64,000 nucleotides of DNA from Methanococcoides sp. LMO-2 (GCF_038432375.1 NZ_JBCAUS010000007.1:1-64000), one strand, 5' to 3'. Positions 34,449 to 43,915 are shown, counted from the first letter of the stretch. The notes: generated by a model from the sequence alone, not told the origin. Numbers and translations: made by a program.

Positions 34449-35103
34449 CATAAGTATTCAGGCCAGAGGACTTAAAAAGAGCTACAAGATAGGGGCCGAT
34501 GATTTCGAAGTTCTACATGGTATTGACATGGAAATCAGGAGTGGAGAATTCGTTTCCATAATGGGCCAGTCCGGCTCGGGAAAAACAACCCTGATGAACC
34601 TTATCGGCATGCTTGACAAGCCGAGCAGCGGGAGCATAGTGATAAACGGAATTGATGTTACCGGGAGGTCCCAGAAAGAGCTGGTGGAACACAGAAGAAG
34701 GACGGTTGGTTTCGTTTTTCAGCAGTTCCACCTGATCCCTTCCCTAACGGCATACGAGAACGTTGCATTGCCCCTTGTATTTGCAGGAGAGAAAGAACAC
34801 CGAAAGATAGTCGAAGCTCTGGAGAGAGTGGACCTTTCACACAGACATGACCACAAGCCATCCGAGCTTAGCGGTGGAGAGCAGCAAAGGGTAGCAATAG
34901 CCAGAGCATTGGTGATGAGACCTGACGTTCTCCTTGCCGATGAACCTACAGGAGCTCTGGATAAAGAAACAGGAGAGATGATAATCTCACTTCTGAAGTC
35001 TCTGAAAGATGAAATGACAGTGGTAATGGTAACACACAATCATGATCTTGCTGCAATGTCAGACAGGATCATCAGTTTACAGGACGGAAAAATAAAGGAA
35101 TGA
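34441..35103 (+). CDS. ABC transporter ATP-binding protein (MacB/LolD type)
   Basis: The 220-residue protein is a complete ABC domain: Walker A GQSGSGKTT near 41, Q-loop FVFQQFHLIPSLTAYENV, signature LSGGEQQRVAIARAL near 141 and Walker B VLLADEPTGALD. This subtype powers FtsX/MacB permeases, here the one upstream. The start is GTG within the end of the permease gene. The lipoprotein gene follows after four bases. Confidence 0.93.
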   Translation: MSDISIQARGLKKSYKIGADDFEVLHGIDMEIRSGEFVSIMGQSGSGKTTLMNLIGMLDKPSSGSIVINGIDVTGRSQKELVEHRRRTVGFVFQQFHLIPSLTAYENVALPLVFAGEKEHRKIVEALERVDLSHRHDHKPSELSGGEQQRVAIARALVMRPDVLLADEPTGALDKETGEMIISLLKSLKDEMTVVMVTHNHDLAAMSDRIISLQDGKIKE

Positions 35104-35107
35104 GATA

Positions 35108-35593
35108 ATGAGATCTAAATTAGCAGCCTACATAGTAATAGTTGCAGTGGTGTTCGCTGCCGGTTGTGTCGATGATGGTGCACAGGCAACAGCCCAGACG
35201 AAACCGGTTTCTGCCACATGGATAGAGCCACAATTGATTGATGATACGGTCGTGATCCCTGTTCAGACCATCGAGGAGAGCATGAACACACACTTCAAAA
35301 TGGAAACATCTGCAGGAGAAATAGCAGTAATGGCTTACATGCTCGGGGACGAGATCGTGGTACGATCCAATGTCTGTCCCCCCTGTGGATCAATCGGATT
35401 TAGTCTTCAGGATGAACTTCTTATCTGTGATGCCTGCCGAACAACCTTTGATACAGGAACCGGACAGGGAATACAGGGAGCATGCGTCGATTATCCGAAA
35501 GAGAACATACCTTATGAAGAAACAGAAGGCAACGTCATGATAAAGATCGATGACATCGTGATAGCCCACATGAATACAGTACAAAGAGGATGA
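35108..35593 (+). CDS. DUF2318 (FtrD-like) lipoprotein
   Basis: The 161-residue protein has a signal segment with lipobox AAGC (Cys20), then a DUF2318 domain: VCPPCGSIGFSLQDELLICDACRTTFD and GQGIQGACVDYPK. The Cys pattern suggests redox or metal binding at the outer face of the membrane. In bacteria DUF2318 proteins occur with FtsX-type ABC exporters and the P19/FTR1 iron-uptake proteins. It is four bases from the ATPase gene, so the three genes form one transporter operon; P19 and FTR1 are not present here. Confidence 0.85.
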   Translation: MRSKLAAYIVIVAVVFAAGCVDDGAQATAQTKPVSATWIEPQLIDDTVVIPVQTIEESMNTHFKMETSAGEIAVMAYMLGDEIVVRSNVCPPCGSIGFSLQDELLICDACRTTFDTGTGQGIQGACVDYPKENIPYEETEGNVMIKIDDIVIAHMNTVQRG

Positions 35594-35726
35594 ATGGTCC
35601 ATCCTCTTCACATATTTTTAATATCTGCGAAATTGTGGTCAACAATGAATGTTCGCATATACGATCCGGGAAATAAGGGAACAAAATCCAATATCTTAAA
35701 TATGTTTAGTGATTACCCGAACTTGT

Positions 35727-36143
35727 ATGAAACTATTACTACCAACCGATGGTTCCACTTATTCAGAGAACGCTGCAATGGTTGCAGGCAGGATCGCAAA
35801 GAAACACAACGCAGAGATAGTAATAGTCCATGTAGTGGAAGACAAGGGCCTTGGAAGGAAATCATGGAGAGAAAGCGGTGCGGAACAGGTCACCAGCTCC
35901 ATCAAGGAGAAACTGGTCTCAATGGGATGTGAAGAATCAAAACTTCATGCCGAGATCGTGGACGGGAATGCACCGGAAAAGATAGTAAAGACCGCCAGGA
36001 TGCATAACGTTGACAGAATAATCATCGGCACCAGCGGACATACCGGCATAAAGAAGATCATGGGATCGGTCACACAGAAAGTGCTTCAGATCTCTGATAC
36101 GCTTGTTCTTGTAGTACCCCCTGATTACAAAATAGAGGCCTGA
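35727..36143 (+). CDS. Universal stress protein UspA family
   Basis: The 138-residue protein has the UspA fold with MKLLLPTDGSTYSENA at the start and the ATP-binding-like GTSGHTGIKKIMGSVTQKVLQ near the end. ATG 35727 is chosen because it begins the usual first strand; a TATA-like CTTAAATAT near 35695 lies about 28 bases upstream, so the mRNA may be leaderless. Confidence 0.92.
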   Translation: MKLLLPTDGSTYSENAAMVAGRIAKKHNAEIVIVHVVEDKGLGRKSWRESGAEQVTSSIKEKLVSMGCEESKLHAEIVDGNAPEKIVKTARMHNVDRIIIGTSGHTGIKKIMGSVTQKVLQISDTLVLVVPPDYKIEA

Positions 36144-36203
36144 TCTCAGAAGACAGACATCATTTTACACCATCCGGATAAGCAAACTGACATATCCGCA
36201 AAG

Positions 36204-37019
36204 TTAAGGCATTACATATTCGCCTATCACTTTTTTCCCGGCAAGGACATCATCCATGGAAAACACTTCCAGGTTGTATATCCCCTTGTAACCTTTAAGC
36301 CCTTTAAGGACAGAATAATCGATGTTACCGCTTCCAGGCGCCATGTGTTCGTCGCCGTCATAATTGGAGGTCCAGTAACCATAATTGTCATGCAGGTGAA
36401 CATGTACCACATGATCTGAGATGGTCTTTACAAAAGCAGCCAGCTTTTCAGGATCGCCTTCACACGTAAGATTTGCATGGCCTACATCAAAAGTGACCCC
36501 GAGATTCGGGGAATCTACCGCATCGACCACCATTAACAGCTCTTCAGCTTCACAGCAAAGGTTGCCGGGGTCGGTCGCTTCCTTGTTCTCAAGACCGAGC
36601 ATAACGTTGTTCTCGGATGCAAATGCAGCAAGCTGCTCAAGGTTGGAGACCATCCTTTTCAGGGAGGCTTGCCTGTCATCCCCGACTCTCCCCGGATGCA
36701 TTACAACCGCTTTTGTACCAAGTCTTCCTGCAAGTTCTATACACTCCTCCATAAGGGAAAAGTGCATTTCGTCCATTGAAGCGGTGTCCACAACCAATTC
36801 TTTGGGATATGTGGGGACGTCCGCAAAATAGTGCGCGTGCATGGATGTTTGCAGGTCATATGTTGAAAGCTCATCCAGAATCATCTCAAGCCTGTCCTTC
36901 TGAAGTTTCGAACCTTCATAGACACCAAGTTTTGGCATATAAAGTTCAACTGACTGTACATGATCATCCAGTTCCTTTAGCTCACCTGCAAAGGAAGACG
37001 CACCTATCATCATATTCAT
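36204..37019 (-). CDS. Sugar phosphate isomerase/epimerase-like TIM-barrel protein
   Basis: The 271-residue protein is of the xylose-isomerase-like/AP-endonuclease-2 superfamily: MHAHYFADVP, KAVVMHPGRVG, LGLENKEATDPGNLC, VTFDVGHANL and VHVHLHDNYG give His, Glu and Asp metal ligands in the family order. The substrate is unknown. It is divergent from the U32-like gene, with 88 bases of A/T-rich promoter between them. Confidence 0.87.
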   Translation of the reverse strand: MNMMIGASSFAGELKELDDHVQSVELYMPKLGVYEGSKLQKDRLEMILDELSTYDLQTSMHAHYFADVPTYPKELVVDTASMDEMHFSLMEECIELAGRLGTKAVVMHPGRVGDDRQASLKRMVSNLEQLAAFASENNVMLGLENKEATDPGNLCCEAEELLMVVDAVDSPNLGVTFDVGHANLTCEGDPEKLAAFVKTISDHVVHVHLHDNYGYWTSNYDGDEHMAPGSGNIDYSVLKGLKGYKGIYNLEVFSMDDVLAGKKVIGEYVMP

Positions 37020-37107
37020 TAGAACGAAAACAGACTTAAATAACTATTTTGGTCCGACACGAACAAACCAAAATCCTTATCTAAACTCAACTGATAAGGA
37101 AGTTCCA

Positions 37108-38142
37108 ATGAAGCTGTATGTACCACATGTCGGTCATTTTGAAGGACTTGAGGAGCTTTTGAACTGTTCTGATAATATTTATGCAGTATACATGGCAGGC
37201 TCACCTGACTATATCGGGACCGGAAGGACGAACCTGAGCGCTCCGAAGCTCGATGAGATAGCAGAGCAGACCGAGTACGCACATTCAAAAGGCGTGAAAA
37301 TGGAGATCGTGCTGAACAGCTCCTGTATGGGAGGACAGCAACTCACTCCGGAAGGTTATCGCGCCATTGACTGGTATTTCGACAAGCTGAATACCATCGG
37401 GATCGATTCCATAACCGTTGCCGACCCATACATTGTAGAGATGCTGGCAAAGGATTATGATATGGATGTTGTGGTCTCAGTACTTTCATTCGTTGACACA
37501 CCGCAAAAGGCAGAGTTCTATGAACAGCTGGGAGCTACCACAATTGTTGTGGACCCTGCGGTGAACAGGCATTTCGACAAGCTGGAAGCAATCCGGGATA
37601 CAGTCTCCTGCAAGCTCAAGCTGCTTGTCAATGAAGCATGCCTCTACCAGTGCCCATTCAGGTACGCCCACTTCAATTTCTTTTCACATGCCAACGGCCC
37701 GGGGCCTAAGCCAAATGTCCTTGACGATTATTACTACTACAAGTGCCTTTCCCTGAGGATAAAGGATCCGCAGCAGATAATAAAATCACCATGGATCAGG
37801 CCTGAGGACCTGAAAGAGTACAAGCACATTACCGATACTTTCAAGATCGGCGGGCGCACCCATTTCGTTAACTGGATCCTCAACAACGTTGAAGCATACG
37901 CTAATGAGAGATATGATGGAAACCTCATGGACCTGCTGGACAGCATAAAGGACCTGAAGGATACATTCTATATACCGAACAGTGAGCTGGACGGTGCCAT
38001 TGAGCAATGGAAGAAATGCGATAAAGTGTGCCACAAATGCGGATACTGCAAACGCCTTGCTGAAAAGGTCATATACAGATATTCCGGAAGCGGTGACGAG
38101 ATCCGGAAGATACCACTGGGACCAGTAGGAGATAGAAAATGA
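37108..38142 (+). CDS. U32-peptidase-like protein
   Basis: The 344-residue protein matches the U32/COG0826 barrel in its first part (LSAPKLDEIAEQTEYAHSKGVKMEIVLNSS, VVVSVLSFVDTPQKAEFYEQLGATTIVVDP) and has Cys residues that may bind Fe-S clusters (NEACLYQCPFRYAH and CDKVCHKCGYCKRLAEK). Several U32 proteins are now known to hydroxylate or modify RNA and ubiquinone rather than cleave peptides. It overlaps the next gene by four bases, and the pair precedes the mtr operon. Confidence 0.8.
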   Translation: MKLYVPHVGHFEGLEELLNCSDNIYAVYMAGSPDYIGTGRTNLSAPKLDEIAEQTEYAHSKGVKMEIVLNSSCMGGQQLTPEGYRAIDWYFDKLNTIGIDSITVADPYIVEMLAKDYDMDVVVSVLSFVDTPQKAEFYEQLGATTIVVDPAVNRHFDKLEAIRDTVSCKLKLLVNEACLYQCPFRYAHFNFFSHANGPGPKPNVLDDYYYYKCLSLRIKDPQQIIKSPWIRPEDLKEYKHITDTFKIGGRTHFVNWILNNVEAYANERYDGNLMDLLDSIKDLKDTFYIPNSELDGAIEQWKKCDKVCHKCGYCKRLAEKVIYRYSGSGDEIRKIPLGPVGDRK

Positions 38143-38525
38143 GCATGACACAAGAACTGCTGAAAGCGCGCACGTCCCTGGAGAACAACCTGAGGGAACT
38201 CTTAGGGATACCTGTATTCCTGATAGAAATGGATGCCTTTGCACTCCCATGCGGATGCGGTGGTGTCACGATCAACACCAGAGGACTGCAGCTGGATGAC
38301 CTGGAGATATTCGAAGAGCATATACTCAAGCATCTGACTGACACAGTCACATCACTTGAAATAGAACCATCTTTTCTTTTTGCACGCCTTATTCCCGGCA
38401 CTGCAGAGGTCGCTTCGATCAATGCAAGAATGCTGTGCAGCAGCTGCTATATGGACTTTGGACGGGGAAGCGGGAAGCAGCCAAGGCCTGATATTTACAT
38501 TATGAGATTTGACAGAAGGGAATGA
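38139..38525 (+). CDS. Small Cys-rich conserved methanogen protein
   Basis: The 128-residue protein starts inside the end of the U32-like gene (ATGA overlap). It has CGCGG near 38 and LCSSCYMDFG near 105, pairs of Cys that could bind zinc or an Fe-S cluster. I do not recognise the family with confidence (a DUF5402-type protein is possible). Its position just before mtrE may mean a link to methyltransferase expression or assembly, but an mtr-specific promoter lies between. Confidence 0.7.
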   Translation: MSMTQELLKARTSLENNLRELLGIPVFLIEMDAFALPCGCGGVTINTRGLQLDDLEIFEEHILKHLTDTVTSLEIEPSFLFARLIPGTAEVASINARMLCSSCYMDFGRGSGKQPRPDIYIMRFDRRE

Positions 38526-38584
38526 AAGTCCCTACTGTCAGCAGATTTTTTTCAGAAAAGTTCCGAAAGGTTTATGAAGGATTT

Positions 38585-38593
38585 CATATAATC
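38585..38593 (+). promoter_or_regulatory. TATA box of the mtr operon
   Basis: CATATAAT near 38585 predicts a start site about 38612-38617 and a leader of roughly 90 bases before mtrE. Confidence 0.45.
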
Positions 38594-38616
38594 CACACCA
38601 TCTTACGTTAGTCTAT

Positions 38617-38673
38617 GCCATATTCAACGACATATGGCTGAATTATCGAAGGAAGTGCATTACTATCGCACTT
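38617..38673 (+). promoter_or_regulatory. Structured 5' leader of the mtr operon (two hairpins)
   Basis: Two perfect inverted repeats follow the predicted start site: GCCATAT (38617-38623) with ATATGGC (38632-38638), and AAGTGC (38653-38658) with GCACTT (38668-38673). An AGGAGG ribosome site follows at 38691. The hairpins may stabilise the mRNA or control translation; the role is inferred. Confidence 0.45.
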
Positions 38674-38704
38674 ATCGACTTAGAACTATAAGGAGGATAA
38701 ATAA

Positions 38705-39610
38705 ATGGAACCACTCATGGGCATGGGTGTTTTAGCACTTATGGGTGCTGCCGCAACTATTGCTGGCACAACTGAGGATCTTGAATCAGATGTAGGATCC
38801 CAGAGTAATCCAAACTCACAAGTGCAACTTGCACCCCAGATGATGTATCCACACAGGATCTATAACAAAGCAATTTCCGGTGAACCACCATCGAATGCAT
38901 TGATCTGTGCAATTGGCGGAACCGTGGCATCTGTATTGATGACCGCTGGTCTGTCAGTGGTCTTTGCTCTCGCTGTTGGTGCACTCATTGCAACCGCAGT
39001 ACATGGAACATATGCTATTACGTCATACATGGGACGTACTGCAAGTCAGAAACGTTTCAGACAACCAATCTATCTTGATATTCTCAGATCACACACGCCC
39101 GTGATCATGGGATATGCATACATTACGACATTCTGTATCCTTGTTGTATCATACATTATGGTAGCTGTTCTCGGACATCCTTTCCCACTTGCACTCATTG
39201 CATTCATTTGGGGAATCACTGTCGGAGCTATCGGTTCATCAACAGGTGATGTTCACTATGGTGCAGAACGTGAATTCCAGAGCGTCGAGTTCGGATCCGG
39301 TCTTAATGCTGCAAACTCCGGTAACATTGTAAGGAAAGGAGAAGCAGGACTTAGAAACGGTATGGACAACTCATGGTTCTGTGCAAAGTTCGGCGGCCCT
39401 GTAACAGGTCTCGCATTCGGTATGACCGTTTTCTTAAGCGGTTGGATCACAGCAGTTTTTGACCCTGCAATCGGTGCAGGCTGGGGCTGGCTTTCAGTTG
39501 TTGCAGGAGCTATTCTTGTATTACTTATGATCATCTGGAACAGAAGGATCGAAGTCGCAGCACGTGAGGCATACGGACCTTACAAGGAAGACGAGGAGGT
39601 AGCTGCATGA
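38705..39610 (+). CDS. mtrE: Tetrahydromethanopterin S-methyltransferase subunit E
   Basis: MtrE is one of three large membrane subunits (C, D, E) of the Na+-pumping complex that moves the methyl group from methyl-tetrahydrosarcinapterin to coenzyme M. The 301-residue protein has about six hydrophobic spans and the signature [15 protein letters not shown] near 180. AGGAGG eight bases before the ATG gives a strong start. It overlaps mtrD by four bases. In methylotrophs the complex can also run in reverse to oxidise methyl groups. Confidence 0.97.
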   Translation: MEPLMGMGVLALMGAAATIAGTTEDLESDVGSQSNPNSQVQLAPQMMYPHRIYNKAISGEPPSNALICAIGGTVASVLMTAGLSVVFALAVGALIATAVHGTYAITSYMGRTASQKRFRQPIYLDILRSHTPVIMGYAYITTFCILVVSYIMVAVLGHPFPLALIAFIWGITVGAIGSSTGDVHYGAEREFQSVEFGSGLNAANSGNIVRKGEAGLRNGMDNSWFCAKFGGPVTGLAFGMTVFLSGWITAVFDPAIGAGWGWLSVVAGAILVLLMIIWNRRIEVAAREAYGPYKEDEEVAA

Positions 39611-40326
39611 TTGATATAGCAGGAATTCTCGCAGAAAATATAATCTATATTGTTATGATCACTCTCGGCGGCATGCTGATTTCATGGAGTGTTCACTTCG
39701 TACCTGTAGGTGGAGCACCTGCAGCTATGGCACAGGCAACTGGTATTGGTACCGGTACTGTCCAGCTGGCAGCAGGAGCAGGTCTTACCGGACTTGTCAC
39801 CGCAGGAGCAGTTATGAACGTAAGCGACAGTGTTGCACTTGTAGTCGCATCAGGCGCAGTCGGTGCAATGATCATGATCGCAGTAACAATGATCATCGGT
39901 ACATGGGTATACGTGTATGGTGTTGGTGTACCACCAGCATCCGCAAAGGTAGACTATGACCCGATCACAAAGGACAGGCAGGACCTCTATGTATCCCAGG
40001 GTACAGAGGGACACGGACTTCCAACCGTTTCATACGTAAGTGGTGTCATCGGTGGAGCTCTCGGAGGTATTGGTGGAGCTATCATATACTACTCACTCAT
40101 GAGCACAAGCACAACACTCGCTCACAGTGATCTTATCTCACTCGCAAGTATCTTCGCAGTAGGTATCTTCTTCGTGAATGCGGTAATTCCTTCATACAAC
40201 ATTGGAGGAACCATCGAAGGTTTCCACGACCCTAAGTTCAAGAAATGGCCAAAGGCAGTACTCGCATCCTTTGTAGCAACATTGATGTGCGCATTTGTCG
40301 GTGTAATGGCAATAGGAGGTCTCTAA
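39607..40326 (+). CDS. mtrD: Tetrahydromethanopterin S-methyltransferase subunit D
   Basis: The 239-residue membrane subunit has about six spans rich in Gly and Ala ([39 protein letters not shown]-like region) and the soluble loop [22 protein letters not shown]. It forms the membrane channel with MtrC and MtrE. It is translated by the ATGA overlap with mtrE and followed directly by mtrC. Confidence 0.96.
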   Translation: MIDIAGILAENIIYIVMITLGGMLISWSVHFVPVGGAPAAMAQATGIGTGTVQLAAGAGLTGLVTAGAVMNVSDSVALVVASGAVGAMIMIAVTMIIGTWVYVYGVGVPPASAKVDYDPITKDRQDLYVSQGTEGHGLPTVSYVSGVIGGALGGIGGAIIYYSLMSTSTTLAHSDLISLASIFAVGIFFVNAVIPSYNIGGTIEGFHDPKFKKWPKAVLASFVATLMCAFVGVMAIGGL

Positions 40327-40327
40327 A

Positions 40328-41140
40328 ATGTCAGCAGGAGGAGCTGGTGGAGAAGCCACAGGCGGAATTCCACAGAACAACTTGATCGCTGTCGGAGCAG
40401 CCGGCGGACTTATCGCTGCATACGCAGGACACTTCCTTACACAGGGAATCGGACCAGCATTCGCATTCATTGGTGCTCTTGGAGCTATCTGTGCGATCGT
40501 CTGGGGAGCAGCAGCAGTAAGACGTGTAGCAAGCTACGGTCTTGGTACCGGTGTACCATCCATTGGTATGATGGCACTTGGTATGGGAGTCGTCGCATCA
40601 CTTTTCGGACTTGCCGTTGGTGGCATTGCCGGACCTATCGTCGCATTCATTGCAGCAGCTATTATCGGACTCGTCATTGGTGTACTCGCTAACAAGGTCC
40701 TTGGAATGGGCATTCCTATCATGGAACAGTCCATGACAGAGATCGCAGGTGCAGGCGCACTTACCATCATCGGACTCAGTGTCGCAATGACAGGAACATT
40801 CCTGTTCGACGCTGTACTGGAAACCGTTGTAGCAACAGGATACATCGCTGTGATCTTCATCGCAGGCGGTATGGCTATCCTTCACCCATTCAATGCAAAC
40901 CTCGGTCCTGACGAACAGCAGGACAGGACACTCACAACAGCTGTTGAGAAGGGTGCTATCGCAATGATCATTGCAGGTATCGTTGCAACAGTAGCAACCG
41001 GTGCATCAGCAATTCCAAGCATTGTGATTGGAATCGTGATCTGGTATGTTGCATTCAGGAAATATGTTGAGCTCGTTAACAGGGACGCATACAAGGTAAT
41101 TGGAACAGGTCTCCTGCCAACCGAGGAGGAATTAGAATGA
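40328..41140 (+). CDS. mtrC: Tetrahydromethanopterin S-methyltransferase subunit C
   Basis: The 270-residue protein is almost wholly hydrophobic with about seven spans, alternating Gly/Ala/Ile segments and the loop [17 protein letters not shown] near 193. The cytoplasmic end is Glu-rich (LPTEEELE). It overlaps mtrB by four bases. Confidence 0.96.
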   Translation: MSAGGAGGEATGGIPQNNLIAVGAAGGLIAAYAGHFLTQGIGPAFAFIGALGAICAIVWGAAAVRRVASYGLGTGVPSIGMMALGMGVVASLFGLAVGGIAGPIVAFIAAAIIGLVIGVLANKVLGMGIPIMEQSMTEIAGAGALTIIGLSVAMTGTFLFDAVLETVVATGYIAVIFIAGGMAILHPFNANLGPDEQQDRTLTTAVEKGAIAMIIAGIVATVATGASAIPSIVIGIVIWYVAFRKYVELVNRDAYKVIGTGLLPTEEELE

Positions 41141-41460
41141 GCATGGTACACATTGCACCAGAAGCACATCTTGTACTGGACCCACTGACATCAGTCTTGG
41201 CAGAAGAGCGTGAAGATATCATCTGCTACTCAATGGACCCAATCATGGAACAGGTCGATGAGCTTGACAAGATCGCTGACGATCTTATCAATTCACTCGC
41301 ACCTGACAGGAAGCTGTTGAACTCATACCCCGGAAGAGAGAACACATCACTCAAAGCAGGTTTCTACGGAAACACCTTCTACGGAGTTGTTGTCGGTCTT
41401 GTATTCTCAGGTATGGTCGCACTCGCCCTGTACATACTAAGTCTGATCGGAGGACTCTAA
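41137..41460 (+). CDS. mtrB: Tetrahydromethanopterin S-methyltransferase subunit B
   Basis: The 107-residue subunit has a soluble N-terminal part ([21 protein letters not shown]) and a single C-terminal membrane helix ([21 protein letters not shown]). MtrB binds the membrane part through this helix. mtrA follows after one base. Confidence 0.95.
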   Translation: MSMVHIAPEAHLVLDPLTSVLAEEREDIICYSMDPIMEQVDELDKIADDLINSLAPDRKLLNSYPGRENTSLKAGFYGNTFYGVVVGLVFSGMVALALYILSLIGGL

Positions 41461-41461
41461 A

Positions 41462-42187
41462 ATGGCAGATAAAAGAGAACCAGCAGAAGGCTGGCCAACC
41501 CTGAAAGGTGAATTTGAATTAGGGGACGTAAAGAACTGCGTCGCAGTCATCACCCTTGGATCACACCTGCCAGGCGCACCTCAGTTAGAAGCAGGAGCTG
41601 CTATCACAGGTCCATGTAAGACAGAGAACCTTGGTCTGGAAAAAGTAGTTGCACAGATCATCTCAAACCCTAACATCAGGTTCCTTCTTGTAACAGGTTC
41701 TGAAGTAAAGGGACACATTACCGGTGAAGCATTCATGATGTTCCACAAGAACGGTGTCAGCGACAACCGTATTGTCGGAGCAAGCGGTGCTATCCCATAC
41801 GTTGAGAACCTAACCGAGGCAGCAGTCGAGAGGTTCCAGCAGCAGATCGAGCCTGTAGAGATGATCGGTACCGAAGATATGGGACAGATCACAGCAAAGA
41901 TCAAGGAACTCGCAGCAAGAGACCCAGGAGCCTTTGATGCTGACCCAATGATCGTCGAGGTCGGCGAAGGTGGCGGCGAAGAGGAAGAAGAGGCTGGCGG
42001 ACTTAAGCCAATGGCAGCAGAGCTCGCTACAGTCAGGCACAGGATCCTTGATATTGACAGAGAAATGGTCATTGCCGGTAACTGGAACAAGTTCCACTCA
42101 GGTGTACACGCAGGAAAGGTCGAAGGTATCATGATCGGTCTTGCGATCACACTGTCACTACTTGGCCTATTGCTATTCGGGAGGTAA
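41462..42187 (+). CDS. mtrA: Tetrahydromethanopterin S-methyltransferase subunit A (corrinoid carrier)
   Basis: MtrA carries the cobamide that receives the methyl group from MtrH and passes it to coenzyme M. The 241-residue protein has the corrinoid domain (1-170) with the lower-ligand His in [10 protein letters not shown] near 85, an acidic linker ([12 protein letters not shown]), an MtrF-like segment ([22 protein letters not shown]) and a C-terminal membrane helix ending LLGLLLFGR. The same nine-residue tail ends the small peptide encoded at 43820. Confidence 0.97.
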   Translation: MADKREPAEGWPTLKGEFELGDVKNCVAVITLGSHLPGAPQLEAGAAITGPCKTENLGLEKVVAQIISNPNIRFLLVTGSEVKGHITGEAFMMFHKNGVSDNRIVGASGAIPYVENLTEAAVERFQQQIEPVEMIGTEDMGQITAKIKELAARDPGAFDADPMIVEVGEGGGEEEEEAGGLKPMAAELATVRHRILDIDREMVIAGNWNKFHSGVHAGKVEGIMIGLAITLSLLGLLLFGR

Positions 42188-42192
42188 TTGAC

Positions 42193-42432
42193 ATGGCAGA
42201 AGAAATAGAATCCGGACAGGGAGTCCCAATGGTCATCAGCCCACAGATGGGTGCCATTGAAAGTGTTGTCGAAAGAATTCGATACAGGGCTCAGCTTATC
42301 GCAAGGAACCAGAAGCTCGACTCCGGAGTTAATGCCACAGCTGCAACCGGTTTCATCGTCGGTTTCGCATTTGCAGTGCTGATGGTACTTGTACTCCCAT
42401 TGATCATCTGGCAGGTAGGTGGTGTAATATGA
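42193..42432 (+). CDS. mtrF: Tetrahydromethanopterin S-methyltransferase subunit F
   Basis: The 79-residue subunit resembles the C-terminal part of MtrA: a charged [16 protein letters not shown] helix followed by one membrane span ([20 protein letters not shown]). It overlaps mtrG by four bases. Confidence 0.94.
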   Translation: MAEEIESGQGVPMVISPQMGAIESVVERIRYRAQLIARNQKLDSGVNATAATGFIVGFAFAVLMVLVLPLIIWQVGGVI

Positions 42433-42656
42433 GCGACGGAAATAACACAACACCAAGTGTTGTAACAGACCCTGCAGATTTCAATGAGGTTCTTGAGAAG
42501 CTCAATGAGATCGACGAGAAGATCGAATTCGTAAACAGTGAGATCGCACAGAGGATCGGAAAGAAAGTAGGAAGGGATATAGGTATCATATACGGAGCAG
42601 TTGCAGGTATATTGATGTTCCTCATCTACATTTCATTATCCCCGATACTCATCTGA
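42429..42656 (+). CDS. mtrG: Tetrahydromethanopterin S-methyltransferase subunit G
   Basis: The 75-residue subunit has an amphipathic helix ([20 protein letters not shown]), the [13 protein letters not shown] turn and a single C-terminal membrane span. It starts by ATGA overlap with mtrF. Confidence 0.94.
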   Translation: MSDGNNTTPSVVTDPADFNEVLEKLNEIDEKIEFVNSEIAQRIGKKVGRDIGIIYGAVAGILMFLIYISLSPILI

Positions 42657-42670
42657 TAAGAGGTAATAAC

Positions 42671-43627
42671 ATGTTCAAATTTGACAAGAAACAGGAAGTA
42701 TTCGAGGTTGGTGGCGTCAAGTTCGGCGGTCAGCCTGGCCAGTACCCAACAATTCTTATCGGTTCAATGTTCTACAACAGGCACAACATCGTAACCGATG
42801 AAGATGAGGGAATTTTCGACAAGGAAGCAGCAGACAATCTCTGGAACCACATGCTTGAGATGACAGACGTTACAGGTAACCCATGTGTTAACCAGATCGT
42901 CGGTGAAACACCACAGGCAATCAAGAAGTACATCGACTGGTTCATTGCAGAGGATGACACAACACCATTCCTTATCGACTCATCCGCAGGTGACGTACGT
43001 GCAGCAGCAGCAGATTACGTAACAGAGATCGGTGTAGCTGACAGAGCAATCTACAACTCCATCAACGGTAGTATCCACGAAGATGAGATCGAAGCTATCA
43101 GAAAGAGTGACATCGACGCTTCAATCGTCCTTGCTTTCAACGCAACAGACCCAACCGTCAAAGGAAAGCTCGAAGTCCTTGAGTCCGGTGGTCCAGGTCA
43201 GAGCATGGGTATGCTCGACATCGCAAAGGACTGTGGAATCACAAAGCCACTCGTCGATGTAGCTGCAACTCCACTCGGAGCAGGTGCAGGTGCATCTATG
43301 AGAGCAGTCGTCGCTGTAAAGGGACACTTCGGTCTCCCTGTTGGCGGTGGATACCACAACCTTGCATCCGCATGGGACTGGATGAAGGAATACAAGAAGC
43401 AGTTCGAGACAAAGGAACAGCGCAAGGCAGTTTACATGCCAGCAGATATCGGAACAAACCTTGTCCCACAGACACTCGGTTCCAACTTCCAGCTGTTCGG
43501 TCCTATCGAGAACACTGACACAGTCTACCCTGCAACTGCACTCGTAGACATCATCCTTGCTGAGACCGCAAAAGAACTCGGTCTTGAGATCATGGATGAG
43601 AACCACCCAATCAACAAACTGGTTTAA
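42671..43627 (+). CDS. mtrH: Tetrahydromethanopterin S-methyltransferase subunit H
   Basis: MtrH transfers the methyl group from methyl-tetrahydrosarcinapterin to the Co(I) of MtrA. The 318-residue soluble TIM-barrel protein has FKFDKKQEVFEVGGVKFGGQPGQYPT at the start and DSSAGDVRAAAADYV and VDVAATPLGAGAGASMRAVVAVK in the barrel, as in methylcobamide methyltransferases. It is the last gene of the operon; a T-rich stretch follows the stop. Confidence 0.97.
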   Translation: MFKFDKKQEVFEVGGVKFGGQPGQYPTILIGSMFYNRHNIVTDEDEGIFDKEAADNLWNHMLEMTDVTGNPCVNQIVGETPQAIKKYIDWFIAEDDTTPFLIDSSAGDVRAAAADYVTEIGVADRAIYNSINGSIHEDEIEAIRKSDIDASIVLAFNATDPTVKGKLEVLESGGPGQSMGMLDIAKDCGITKPLVDVAATPLGAGAGASMRAVVAVKGHFGLPVGGGYHNLASAWDWMKEYKKQFETKEQRKAVYMPADIGTNLVPQTLGSNFQLFGPIENTDTVYPATALVDIILAETAKELGLEIMDENHPINKLV

Positions 43628-43662
43628 ACAAACCAGTTTTCTTTTTTTCTCTTTTTTTATTA
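43628..43662 (+). terminator. T-rich terminator of the mtr operon
   Basis: AAACCAGTTTTC with TTTTTTTCTC and TTTTTTT runs follows the mtrH stop, the oligo-T type of archaeal terminator. Confidence 0.5.
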
Positions 43663-43786
43663 ACTGATCTTTTAGTACCTTTGAGTTGATTCTGAGATAG
43701 TCAACAGGATCTTAAAAACTTAAATTTCTACAAAGCTATTTGGTAGCAAAATATAGACTGTAATAAAAAGATAAATTGTCAGAAAT

Positions 43787-43797
43787 TTTTATTTATA
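43787..43797 (+). promoter_or_regulatory. TATA box of the 31-residue peptide gene
   Basis: TTTTATTTATA ends 22 bases before ATG 43820, so transcription would begin at or next to the start codon. Confidence 0.45.
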
Positions 43798-43819
43798 CAG
43801 TCGGCCTTAATTGCACATA

Positions 43820-43915
43820 ATGAACCAGAATAATTCACCCGGCAGAATCATTGCCACCATAATAATCCTTGCAGTCATAGCGTTACTACTTGGACTACTG
43901 TTATTTGGAAGATAA
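43820..43915 (+). CDS. 31-residue single-span membrane peptide with MtrA-like tail
   Basis: The frame encodes a polar N-terminus (MNQNNSPGR) and one membrane helix ending [10 protein letters not shown], then TAA. Its last nine residues, LLGLLLFGR, equal the last nine of MtrA in this window. It has its own TATA box at leaderless distance and sits 190 bases after mtrH, beyond the terminator. No ribosome site is seen. I infer a small membrane protein that could sit with the Mtr complex; chance or a relic of an mtrA-end duplication are alternatives. The rest of 43663-44009 shows nothing. Confidence 0.6.
   Translation: MNQNNSPGRIIATIIILAVIALLLGLLLFGR

Noticed and set aside
41581-42456. Long minus-strand open frame opposite mtrA and mtrF
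   Set aside because: The mtr coding strand is certain; the antisense frame has no recognisable domain.
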